A stretch of 64,000 nucleotides of DNA, taken from Caulobacter radicis (lineage in GTDB: Bacteria > Pseudomonadota > Alphaproteobacteria > Caulobacterales > Caulobacteraceae). Below, piece after piece: positions 56,975 to 64,000 of the stretch (its first letter is position 1; each line of letters begins with the position of its first letter). The stretch spans positions 32,542-96,541 of the forward strand of contig NZ_QDKO01000004.1 in assembly GCF_003094615.1 (NCBI RefSeq), written 5' to 3'. The position numbers and the translations under genes are program-made. The notes beneath the pieces were generated by a model. The model was not told the origin of the DNA. It saw only the letters and a list, made by a program, of their open reading frames with translations, and ran no database searches.

Positions 56975-57826
56975 CTAGTTGTTGCCGGTCTTGACGTCGG
57001 CCGAGCCGGCGCCGCCCGCCGAACCCGAGACGCCGCTGCGCGAGGCCGAGCCCGACAGGCCCAGCGAGCCGGACTGTCCGGCCCCGCCCTTGCTGGTCGA
57101 GGCGCTGGACGAGCCCGAGCCATTGGCCGAGCCCGAGGCGCCGTCGCGGCTGACCGAACCGCCGCCGGTCAGGGCGCCGGCGCCGGTCGCGTTGGTCGAG
57201 GCGGCCGCGTCACGGGCCGAACTGGCGGCATTGCGGGCGACGCCCGTGGCGCGGCCGGTGGAACCGGCGGCCCGGTCGCGGGCCGAGCCGGCGACGCCCT
57301 GGGCCCGGGACGCGGCGTTCGAGGCGGCGCCCGAAGCGGTCGAGGTCAGGCCGCTCGTGTCTGGCGCAGCGACCGAACCCGCGCCGGAGCCCGAGCCCGC
57401 CAGGGCGCCGGTCAGCTGGCCGGCGGTCGCCGAGCCCGAGCCGGAACCTTCGGCTGAACCGTCGGCCTTGGCGCTCGAAGCCGCGCCGCGGGCGGTAGAA
57501 GCCGCGCCTTCGGCGGCGCCGCGCGTGCGGCCGGCGGCGTCACGGGCCTTGCCGCGCGCGGTCGAGGTCGTCTCGCCGGCCCGGTCGCGGATCCGGCTCG
57601 TGGTTCCGCGGACGCCCGAGCCCAGGCCGCTCGTGTCGGGAGCGGTCAGACCGCCGCCCAGGCCGCCGGCGCCGCCCAGCTGACCGCCAAGGCCGCCCAT
57701 GCCGCCAGTGAGTCCGCCGGTCAGCCCGCCGCCGCCCGAGCCGCCCAGCAACTGGGCCTGGGCCATCGGGGCGGCCAGCAGAACGGCGGCCGAAGCGGCG
57801 GTGACGAGGAACGAGATCTTACGCAT
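56975..57826 (-). CDS. Secreted low-complexity Gly/Ala/Ser-rich protein
   Basis: 283 residues from ATG 57826 ([19 protein letters not shown]), with a signal peptide cleaved after AQA (about 24). The mature part is Gly-rich (30-60), then two related units, each starting APDTSGL (62-68 and 154-160) and continuing with A/S/T-R repeats such as [21 protein letters not shown]. No cysteine; little hydrophobic content. A cell-surface or periplasmic filler/adhesin-like protein is possible. Its N-terminus resembles that of the S8 protease to the right (QLLGG against QLLPGG). Confidence 0.7.
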   Translation of the reverse strand: MRKISFLVTAASAAVLLAAPMAQAQLLGGSGGGGLTGGLTGGMGGLGGQLGGAGGLGGGLTAPDTSGLGSGVRGTTSRIRDRAGETTSTARGKARDAAGRTRGAAEGAASTARGAASSAKADGSAEGSGSGSATAGQLTGALAGSGSGAGSVAAPDTSGLTSTASGAASNAASRAQGVAGSARDRAAGSTGRATGVARNAASSARDAAASTNATGAGALTGGGSVSRDGASGSANGSGSSSASTSKGGAGQSGSLGLSGSASRSGVSGSAGGAGSADVKTGNN

Positions 57827-57925
57827 GGCACGTCTCCTTGAGGTCATTTCGCGGGGCGTCTTTTCGCCTCCTGACCCGTCCAACGACGCCGCTTCCGGCT
57901 TTCTTCCATCGCGCCGGAAATTATT

Positions 57926-59200
57926 TCAGCGACCGGCGTCGACCTCGCCCGCGCCGAACGTCCTGTCGGGCCCCGGCGCGCCCAGATCCTTGGCCGAGCG
58001 TCCCAGCGCAGCCACCGCCGCCCGGGCCTTGGCCGGGTCCGGGCTGGCCGTCAGCCGGGCCAGCCGTCCGGCCACGACGGGCGCGGCGAACGAGGCGCCG
58101 CGCAGGCTCGCCTTGCGTCCGCCCGGCGCGGCGGCCCTTACCTCGGCGCCCAGAGCCGCGAACGCCACCTGGCCGTTGGCGCTGGCCTCGGGCAGCGCCC
58201 TGCCCCGCTTGTCGACGCCCGTCACGGCGATCACGCCCGGATAGGAGGCCGGATACAGCGGCGGCGCGGCCGGACCGTCGTTGCCGACCGCCGCCACCAC
58301 CAGCACGCCCTGGCCGACCAGCGCCTTCACCGCCGCCCGCAGCGCCCCATTGTCGGGCCCCACGAGGCTGACATTGACCACCGGGACCTTGGCCGCGCTC
58401 ATCCACGACAGCGCCCCGACGATCGCCGAGGCCGAACCTCCGGTCGGCCCCACGCCATAGACGTCTGCGGCCAGCAACCTGGCGCCCGGTCCGGCCGAGC
58501 CGTAGTCGCGCGCGACGATCAGCGAAGCCGTCGCCGTACCGTGCGCCCCGGCCTTGGGCGCGCCCTTGGTGAAGCCCCGCTGCTCGATGACGACGCCGCG
58601 AAAGTCCGGATGGCCCGCTTCCACTCCGCCGTCAACCAGCCCGACCCGCGCGCCGCTCGCCCCGGCGACGGCCGGGCCCGCGACAGCCAGGCCGCTCGCG
58701 CTCGCCATGCCGGCCCCCGCATAGATGTGATTGAAGTCGTAATCGCCGGACGGATCCAGCGCCCTCAGCCGGCGAACGGCCTGGCGGGCGTCCATGCCGC
58801 GCGGCGGCGTCAGGGTCACCAGCTCGATGCCCAGCTCGCCGGACCGTTCACGCCGCGCCTCGACAAAGCCGGCGTCCAGGGCCCGCCTCAGGGCCTCGGG
58901 GCTGGGCGACACGGCCAGCACCTCTCCGCGCACGACGGGGCGGCCCTGGTCGTCGGGCTCCAGCACGCGGGGGTTGGCGCGCAGCAGGGCCTTCAGCCGC
59001 TCGAGGCCCGCCAGGTCACCCACGCCCCGCGCGGTGCGCGTGGTCAGGTCCTCGGCGCCGTCGACCACGTCGGAGACCACCGGCAGCCGGCCTGGCAGCG
59101 ACGGCAGGCCGCCCGGCAGCAGCTGCGCGTCCGCCGCCGGCGCCGGCGCGAGGGCCAGGGCGCAGGCCGCGAGGACCAGGACGTGGACTTTCTTCCGCAA
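57926..59200 (-). CDS. Secreted S8-family subtilisin-like serine protease
   Basis: 424 residues with a signal peptide to about A25. The catalytic triad is intact: D190 (RVGLVDGGVEAGH), H220 (AGAHGTATAS), S370 (LRGASFAAP), oxyanion N307 (AVGNDG). Residues 30-160 form a prodomain-like region. No membrane anchor. It begins 126 bases from the ECF sigma gene and divergent from it. It could be a regulon member or act on envelope targets. Confidence 0.88.
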   Translation of the reverse strand: MRKKVHVLVLAACALALAPAPAADAQLLPGGLPSLPGRLPVVSDVVDGAEDLTTRTARGVGDLAGLERLKALLRANPRVLEPDDQGRPVVRGEVLAVSPSPEALRRALDAGFVEARRERSGELGIELVTLTPPRGMDARQAVRRLRALDPSGDYDFNHIYAGAGMASASGLAVAGPAVAGASGARVGLVDGGVEAGHPDFRGVVIEQRGFTKGAPKAGAHGTATASLIVARDYGSAGPGARLLAADVYGVGPTGGSASAIVGALSWMSAAKVPVVNVSLVGPDNGALRAAVKALVGQGVLVVAAVGNDGPAAPPLYPASYPGVIAVTGVDKRGRALPEASANGQVAFAALGAEVRAAAPGGRKASLRGASFAAPVVAGRLARLTASPDPAKARAAVAALGRSAKDLGAPGPDRTFGAGEVDAGR

Positions 59201-59326
59201 CGCGATCTCCGAAGCTTGCCGCGCGAGAACGATGGCCGGAACCCGCGCGGAGTGGAATAATTATCCGGTTCATGGATTAAACGCCGGAAGCGGCGCGTTT
59301 CTTCCCTTAGGCGACGTAGGCGGACC

Positions 59327-59827
59327 TTGGATTCTTTTCAGAAGGACATGCTGGACCTCTTGCCAAGGCTTCGCCGCATGGCGCGGGTGCTGGCCCGGGA
59401 TCCCGCCGACGCCGACGACCTGACGCAGCTGACTATCGAGCGCGCCCTGGCGCGTCGCGATCAGTGGCGGGAAGGCACGCGACAAGACAGCTGGATGTTT
59501 CGGATCATGCGCAACGCCTGGATCGACGAGAGCAGAAGCAGGGCCCGCCACGGCCGTGTCCTGGCCCCGCCCGAAGCCGGCGTGCATGCGGCCGACCCGG
59601 CCGCGCCGTCGCTGGACGGACGGCTGGCCATGACCGCCGTCGAGGCGGCGCTGGACGCCCTGCCGGAAGACCAGCGGATCGCCGTGGCCCTGGTGCTGAT
59701 CGAGGGGCTGTCCTACCAGGAAGCCGCCGATAGTCTCGACATCCCGATGGGAACCCTCACCAGCCGCCTGGCGCGCGGCCGCACGGCCCTGCAAGCCGCG
59801 CTGATCGACCAAGGAGCAAGGCCATGA
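59327..59827 (+). CDS. ECF-type RNA polymerase sigma factor
   Basis: 166 residues from TTG 59327 (MDSFQKDMLDLLPRLRRMARVL); ATG 59348 is an alternative but its AAGG is too close. Region 2 (PADADDLTQLTIERAL and WMFRIMRNAWIDESRSR) and region 4 (ALPEDQRIAVALVLIEGLSYQEAADSL, MGTLTSRLARGR) are standard. It overlaps the anti-sigma gene by four bases. A GGAACC hexamer at 59238-59243 is upstream, but no matching -10 was found to assert autoregulation. Confidence 0.9.
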   Translation: MDSFQKDMLDLLPRLRRMARVLARDPADADDLTQLTIERALARRDQWREGTRQDSWMFRIMRNAWIDESRSRARHGRVLAPPEAGVHAADPAAPSLDGRLAMTAVEAALDALPEDQRIAVALVLIEGLSYQEAADSLDIPMGTLTSRLARGRTALQAALIDQGARP

Positions 59828-60594
59828 CCGTGAGCGACGAAGAGGTCTTCGCCTATGTGGACGGCGAGCTGCCGCCCGAGGCCATGGCCAAGATCACCGC
59901 GGCCATGACCAAGGATCCGGCCCTGGCCGCCAGAATCCAGGCCCAGCGCGACCTGCGCCGGCTGCTGTCGGGCGCCCACGCCGGCGTCCTGCGCGAACCG
60001 GTCCCCCCCGACCTGAAGGCGACCGTGACCGCCGGAAGCAAGCCCGCCGAGGTGATCGCCTTCCCGCAGCCCAAGCCCAAGGAAAAGCTCAAGGACAAGG
60101 CCAAGGTCCAGAAGCCCGCGACGCCGGTCGCCGGCCGCCCGGCTTTCCGCAAACCGCCGGCCTGGGCCGCCATGGCCGCCTGCCTGGTGGCCGGCCTGGC
60201 GATCGGCCGCCTGGCCCTGCCCTCGCCGCCGACCGCAGACGGACGCGCCGCCGAACCGCCGATGGCCGTCGGACCGCTGGCCCGGGCGCTGGAAGACGGC
60301 GCGGCCGCGCAAGGCCAGGACCCGGTGCGGATCGGCGTGACCTTCAAGAGCCAGGCCGGCCGCTGGTGCCGCACCTTCCAGGGCCAGGACCAGGCGGGCG
60401 TGGCCTGCCGCGCCGACGGCGCCTGGCGGGTGCTGGCCTCCGCGCCCGCGACGGCTCCGGCCGCCGGCGGCGAGTACCGCCAGGCCGCCTCGGAGACGCC
60501 GACGGCGGTGATGGCCGTGGTCGACGGCATGATCTCGGGCGCGCCGCTGGACGCGGCCGGCGAGGCCCAGGCCCTGAAGAGCAACTGGCGCTGA
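59824..60594 (+). CDS. Membrane anti-sigma factor (zinc-less, ChrR/RskA-like layout)
   Basis: 256 residues. The N-terminal ASD-like helices begin VSDEEVFAYVDGELPPEAMAKI, the usual opening of anti-sigma factors, without the His-Cys zinc motif. Lys/Pro-rich linker (75-112), one membrane helix (113-131) and a 125-residue periplasmic domain with a Cys pair (WCRTFQ, VACRAD). It would hold the ECF sigma factor inactive until a signal degrades or releases it. Coupled to the sigma gene by overlap. Confidence 0.87.
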   Translation: MTVSDEEVFAYVDGELPPEAMAKITAAMTKDPALAARIQAQRDLRRLLSGAHAGVLREPVPPDLKATVTAGSKPAEVIAFPQPKPKEKLKDKAKVQKPATPVAGRPAFRKPPAWAAMAACLVAGLAIGRLALPSPPTADGRAAEPPMAVGPLARALEDGAAAQGQDPVRIGVTFKSQAGRWCRTFQGQDQAGVACRADGAWRVLASAPATAPAAGGEYRQAASETPTAVMAVVDGMISGAPLDAAGEAQALKSNWR

Positions 60595-60617
60595 GTGGAT
60601 CGGGAGGCGGATAGGGT

Positions 60618-60660
60618 CGCCGCCTCCTGGAAAGACTAGGGGAAAATCCAGGAGGCGGCG
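60618..60660. terminator. 14-bp inverted repeat after the anti-sigma gene
   Basis: CGCCGCCTCCTGGA (60618-60631) is perfectly mirrored by TCCAGGAGGCGGCG (60647-60660) with a 15-base loop. It lies between the convergent anti-sigma and flagellar-like genes. No T-tract follows, so it may work as a bidirectional mRNA end or attenuator. Confidence 0.6.
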
Positions 60661-60719
60661 TATCCGCGCCCTTCGCAGGGGGGGACGCGAGGCGGGCGCG
60701 GATAATGACCGGAGGACTG

Positions 60720-60941
60720 CTAGGCCAGAAGGTCGAGCAGGACGCCGGTCATGGCGTCGGCGGTGCGAAGCACCGCGGCGTTGGCGGCGAAGTCGGTTTC
60801 AGCCGAGATCTGCTCGACGCGCTCGGCGGCGAGATCCGTCTTGGCGGCAAGGCCCGCATCGCTCCCCACGCGCTGAGCGCTGGCGGCCAAGCGGCCGGTC
60901 GCGGCGCCCATGCCCGCGGCGGAGATCGAGAAGGCCTGCAT
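60720..60941 (-). CDS. Short flagellar-rod-like protein
   Basis: 73 residues: MQAFSISAAGMGAATGRLAASAQ at the start is the N-terminal helix seen in flagellar rod/hook proteins, and AKTDLAAERVEQISAETDF, AANAAVLRTADAMTGVLLDLLA is the C-terminal helix of FlgB/FlgC-type proteins. The whole central domain is missing, so the two coiled-coil ends are joined directly. Such mini-proteins occur in Caulobacterales as orphan genes; function unknown. GGGGAAACGG precedes the start. No flagellar gene is adjacent. Confidence 0.65.
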   Translation of the reverse strand: MQAFSISAAGMGAATGRLAASAQRVGSDAGLAAKTDLAAERVEQISAETDFAANAAVLRTADAMTGVLLDLLA

Positions 60942-61183
60942 GAACCGTTTCCCCTGTCGTATCGCGAAGCTGACGGGGTTCGGTTAAGCGGATCTTCATA
61001 AATAGGGTGAATTTCCATCGACCTTACCCAATTATGTAGAGAATTTTTCTCGTTAAGGTTACTGACGCGAACGCTCTGATCGCCGACATTACAAAACGTT
61101 CAGGCAGAGCTTGCTCGACAAGCTGTCCTCCCCTCTGCAAGGTCGCCGGCTCCGCGGATCCGCCGCGCCTGGAACCTGACCGA

Positions 61184-62842
61184 ATGCCCTTCTCGCGCCG
61201 CGCCGCCTTTCTCAGCGCCGCCCTCCTGCTGGTCGCCCATCCCGCCCTCGCCGCGCCCAAGGACGCCTTCGTCCCCTCGGCCGGCGCCATCCGCGCCCAC
61301 ATGACCTTCCTGGCGGACGACCTGATGGAGGGCCGCGAGGCCGGCACGCGCGGCTACGACCTGGCCGCCAACTACGTGGCCGCCCAGTTCGCCCTCCTGG
61401 GCCTGAAGCCGGCCGGCGACGCCGGCTCCTACCTGCAGACCGTGCCGCTGGTCGCCTATCGCCCGGCGAGCGACGGCGAGATCAAGATCAGCGAAGGCGG
61501 CGGGACCTCGGCCTCGCTGGTCTTCGGCGAGGACTTCCTGCCCAGCCCGCAGGCCGGCAAGGCCGAGCTTGCCCTCAATGCGCCGCTCGTGTTCGTCGGC
61601 TTCGGCGTCAGCGCCCCCGAGCGCGGTCGCGACGACTTCGCGGGCCTGGACGTGGCGGGCAAGATCGTCGTCGTGCTGTCCGGCGCCCCCAAGGGCTTCC
61701 AGACCGAGGAACGGGCCCACTACGGCTCGGTCGGCGTCAAGCGGGCCGAGGCGGCCCGTCGCGGCGCGATCGGCATGCTGACCCTGGGCACGCCCACGGG
61801 AGAAAAGCGCCGTCCGTTCGCGCGCGGCGTGGCCGGCAGCCGCGACTGGCGCATGACCTGGAGCACGCCGGAGGGCGCGCCCTTCGTCCGAGGCGGCTCG
61901 GCGCCGAGCCTGGCCTCGATCAGCGTCAAGGGCGCGTACAAGCTGTTCGGCTCGGCCACCGCCCGCCTGGAAGCCGCCTACACGGCCGCCGACACCCAGG
62001 AAGGCAAGGTCGAGGGCTTCGCCCTGCCGACGACCGCGGCCATCGCCCTGAAGAGCGAGATCCAGCAGCGCCGCAGCAGCAATGTCGCCGGCCTGATCGA
62101 GGGCTCGGACCCGACCCTGAAGGCGCAGACCATCGTGCTCAGCGCCCACCTCGACCACGAGGGGATCAAGGAAAACCCCAAGCCCGGAGAGGACGCGGTC
62201 TATAACGGCGCCCTGGACAATGCGAGCGGCGTCGCCACCCTGCTGGAGGTCGGTCGCGGCTTCACTCAAGCCAAGGACCGGCCCAAGCGCTCGATCCTGC
62301 TGCTGGCCGTCACCGCCGAGGAAAAGGGCCTGATCGGCTCGGAATACTTCGCGCACAATCCGACCGTGCCGAAAGCCGAGCTGGCCGCCGACGTCAATCT
62401 CGACATGCCGGTGCTGCTGTACCCGTTCACCGACGTGGTGGCCTTCGGGGCCAACCGCTCGAGCATCGGCCCGATCGTCGCCAAGGCCGCCGGCCGCGTC
62501 GACATCGCCCTCTCGCCCGACCCGATGCCGGAAGAAGGCCTGTTCACCCGCAGCGACCACTATCGCTTCGTCGAGCAGGGCGTGCCGTCGGTATTCCTGA
62601 TGACCGGCTTCAAGAACGGCGGCGAGAAGGCCTTCAAGGACTTCCTGGCCACGCACTATCACAAGCCCAATGACGACCTGAAACAGCCGATCGACTACCA
62701 GGCGGCCGCCAAGTTCGCCCTGGTCAACTACGAGATCGCCCACGACCTGGCCGACGCCGCCGAGCGTCCGACCTGGAACCCCGGCGACTTCTTCGGCTCG
62801 ACCTTCGCGCCCAAGGGGCATCCGTCCTCGGCCGCGCGCTGA
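61184..62842 (+). CDS. Secreted M28-family metallopeptidase with PA domain
   Basis: 552 residues. Signal peptide (PFSRRAAFLSAALLLVAHPALAA in its first 24). A PA-type insert (about 115-225) precedes the peptidase core. Metal ligands: H322 and D324 in SAHLDHEG, Asp in GALDNASG, EE in TAEEKGLIGSEYF, and Asp/His later (RSDHYRF). Close to aminopeptidase S-like enzymes. Unlike the enzyme at 218, the insert and C-terminus differ, so it is not a recent duplicate. Extracytoplasmic peptide release is the expected activity. Confidence 0.88.
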   Translation: MPFSRRAAFLSAALLLVAHPALAAPKDAFVPSAGAIRAHMTFLADDLMEGREAGTRGYDLAANYVAAQFALLGLKPAGDAGSYLQTVPLVAYRPASDGEIKISEGGGTSASLVFGEDFLPSPQAGKAELALNAPLVFVGFGVSAPERGRDDFAGLDVAGKIVVVLSGAPKGFQTEERAHYGSVGVKRAEAARRGAIGMLTLGTPTGEKRRPFARGVAGSRDWRMTWSTPEGAPFVRGGSAPSLASISVKGAYKLFGSATARLEAAYTAADTQEGKVEGFALPTTAAIALKSEIQQRRSSNVAGLIEGSDPTLKAQTIVLSAHLDHEGIKENPKPGEDAVYNGALDNASGVATLLEVGRGFTQAKDRPKRSILLLAVTAEEKGLIGSEYFAHNPTVPKAELAADVNLDMPVLLYPFTDVVAFGANRSSIGPIVAKAAGRVDIALSPDPMPEEGLFTRSDHYRFVEQGVPSVFLMTGFKNGGEKAFKDFLATHYHKPNDDLKQPIDYQAAAKFALVNYEIAHDLADAAERPTWNPGDFFGSTFAPKGHPSSAAR

Positions 62843-62883
62843 GCGACCCATTGACCGAGGAGGCGGAGAGGCCGATTTTCCCT

Positions 62884-62937
62884 CTGAGCCTGTCCGCTTC
62901 TGATGGATTCCATCAGAAGCGGATAAAACAGGCTCAG
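62884..62937. repeat. Long two-step hairpin between M28 and DUF998 genes
   Basis: CTGAGCCTGT (62884-62893) pairs with ACAGGCTCAG (62928-62937), and inside it CCGCTTCTGATGGA (62894-62907) pairs with TCCATCAGAAGCGG (62909-62922) around a single-base turn. A five-base bulge (ATAAA) interrupts one side. Probably a mobile-type repeat or terminator. Confidence 0.8.
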
Positions 62938-62996
62938 TTTCATACACTTGAGCGTGGCGAGCGCCGAAACCGCTTACACTTTCGGCTGCCACGCTC

Positions 62997-63650
62997 ATGT
63001 CTTTATCGAGAGGGAATCTGTTGGCCAGCGTGGGCGCGCTCCTGAGGCTCGGCGTGATCACGCCGCTGGTGATGGTGGCCGACGTGTGGCTGGCCCAGAG
63101 GCTGTTCCCCGGCTTCGACCCCGGCGCCCAGTTCATCAGCGAGCTGGGCGGCCCGGCGGCCCCGACTCCGGAAATCTTCAACCTGGGCATGATGCTGGCC
63201 GGCGTCGCCGGCCTCTTCGCCGGCGCGGGCTTCGCCCATGCCCTGGAGAAGGCCGGCGGCCGCCGCCAGGTCTCGGCCTTCGCGGGCCTCTGGGTGGCGA
63301 TGACCGGCCTGGGCGCCTTCTTCGCCGGCGTCTTCCATTGGCCCGACCCTATGCACCGGGCCTGCGGCGTGGGCCTGGCCATCCAGTTCGCGCCGCTGTT
63401 CACCGCCTGGGCCCTGTGGGGCAAGCCGGGCTATCGGCGGCTGGCGCACTTCTCGCTGGGCTGGTTCTTCGGCCTGCTGCTGGTGCTGGCCCTGCTGACG
63501 GGCGTGTGGAACGTGCGCACGGGCAATGACGTCGGCTTCTGGCAGCGGGGCCATGCGTTCCTGGGCCTCCTTTGGCTGGGCATCGCCGCCTGGAGCCTGG
63601 AACGCGGCTGGCGGGCCAGGCCCGTGGAACTGGAGCCGGCGGCGGCTTAG
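62997..63650 (+). CDS. DUF998-like integral membrane protein
   Basis: 217 residues with about six hydrophobic helices. AQFISELGGPAAPTPEIFNLG is the motif I associate with DUF998, then helices near 65-82, 95-115, 125-140, 155-175 and 180-200. Function unknown. The ATG is preceded by GGCTGCCACGCTC with no strong ribosome-binding site. It stands alone between repeat elements. Confidence 0.7.
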   Translation: MSLSRGNLLASVGALLRLGVITPLVMVADVWLAQRLFPGFDPGAQFISELGGPAAPTPEIFNLGMMLAGVAGLFAGAGFAHALEKAGGRRQVSAFAGLWVAMTGLGAFFAGVFHWPDPMHRACGVGLAIQFAPLFTAWALWGKPGYRRLAHFSLGWFFGLLLVLALLTGVWNVRTGNDVGFWQRGHAFLGLLWLGIAAWSLERGWRARPVELEPAAA

Positions 63651-63672
63651 GGCTCTTCCCGACAGCCAAGAC

Positions 63673-63803
63673 GCTCCCCCTGAAGGGGGAGCTGTCGGCG
63701 AAGCCGACTGAGGGGGAAGGGACTGCTGGCTTTGCTGGTGAACCGCCCTCATCGGACACTTCCCCCTCCGGCCCTTCGGCCGCCTCCCCCACAGGGGGAG
63801 GAG
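63673..63803. repeat. Palindromic intergenic repeat, copy 5
   Basis: GCTCCCCCTGAAGGGGGAGC at the start, GTCGGCGAAGCCGAC inside, and GGCCCTTCGGCC with CTCCCCCACAGGGGGAG at the end. It sits between the DUF998 gene and the tuf terminator. Confidence 0.9.
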
Positions 63804-63812
63804 CAAAAGAAA

Positions 63813-63840
63813 AGGCCCCGGAGGTTTCCCTCCGGGGCCT
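63813..63840 (-). terminator. Rho-independent terminator of tuf
   Basis: AGGCCCCGGAGG (63813-63824) mirrors CCTCCGGGGCCT (63829-63840); on the minus strand it ends in TTTTCTTTTG, so it serves the tuf gene. Confidence 0.9.
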
Positions 63841-63873
63841 GATCTCAGATCAGCTTATCGCTGGATCGGTCGA

Positions 63874-64000
<127 letters not shown>

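Noticed and set aside
56948..57457. Plus-strand ORF opposite the Gly/Ala/Ser-rich gene
   Set aside because: No signal peptide, no ribosome-binding site; the minus strand has a clear signal peptide and start.
59238..59270. ECF autoregulatory promoter (GGAACC...)
   Set aside because: The -35-like hexamer is present but no -10 match at the required 16-17 base spacing.

Overview
The window is about 70% GC, gene-dense and intron-free. It uses many ATGA/GTGA start-stop overlaps and alternative GTG/TTG starts. Gene content (a complete ceramide and ceramide-phosphoglycerate cluster, Caulobacter-type palindromic intergenic repeats, alphaproteobacterial RpoD, CarB, UvrC and EF-Tu) points to Caulobacter or a very close member of the Caulobacterales. 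No rRNA, tRNA, CRISPR array, insertion sequence or prophage was seen.

Layout. 1-6.3 kb: a Suppressor-of-Fused-like gene cut by the left edge, a secreted M28 peptidase, a serine hydrolase divergent from a TetR regulator, and a two-gene unit (FAD lactone oxidase, D-threonine-aldolase-like enzyme). 6.3-24.5 kb: the sphingolipid region. A plus-strand run carries an LptC-like protein, a GT-B-like transferase, a flippase, fatty acyl-AMP ligase, ceramide reductase, ACP and serine palmitoyltransferase. A minus-strand run carries cpgC-cpgB-cpgA (nucleotidyltransferase-like, lipid kinase, CDP-alcohol phosphatidyltransferase). A second plus-strand run carries a HIT protein, two LptF/LptG-like permeases, ceramide synthase and an NTP transferase. 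Together these make the long-chain base, acylate and reduce it, phosphorylate and decorate it, and move it across the envelope. A PadR regulator plus membrane-protein pair sits between spt and cpgC. 24.5-27.8 kb: a haem/NO locus (hexameric tyrosine-coordinated haem protein, membrane protein, flavohaemoglobin with an in-frame TAG, truncated-globin/DUF1971 fusion) divergent from an NsrR-type regulator.

27.9-36.5 kb: a lipoprotein glycosidase, a nucleotidyltransferase, then a copper-oxidase neighbourhood (DJ-1/PfpI protein, small beta-rich protein, Tat-exported tyrosinase, multicopper oxidase, TIGR02466 protein). 36.5-49.5 kb: a ParE-type toxin-antitoxin pair, uvrC, an AttH/CrtC-like protein with an inserted repeat, a membrane protein, an HWE/HisKA_2 sensor kinase, an MFS transporter, an SDR, a PhyH-like oxygenase, pgsA, an esterase-fold protein lacking its nucleophile serine, two tiny proteins and a cold-shock protein. 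49.6-64 kb: patatin lipoprotein, carB, rpoD, a Gly/Ala/Ser-rich secreted protein, an S8 protease divergent from an ECF sigma/anti-sigma pair, a short flagellar-rod-like protein, a second M28 peptidase, a DUF998-like protein and the 3' end of tuf.

Assignments come from reading translated sequence and remembered family motifs; no database search was run. The best candidates for new biology are the uncharacterised members of the sphingolipid locus, the PadR module with its perfect palindromic operator, the tyrosinase/multicopper-oxidase neighbourhood, the AttH-like protein with its inserted GxGY repeats, and the protease/ECF module.
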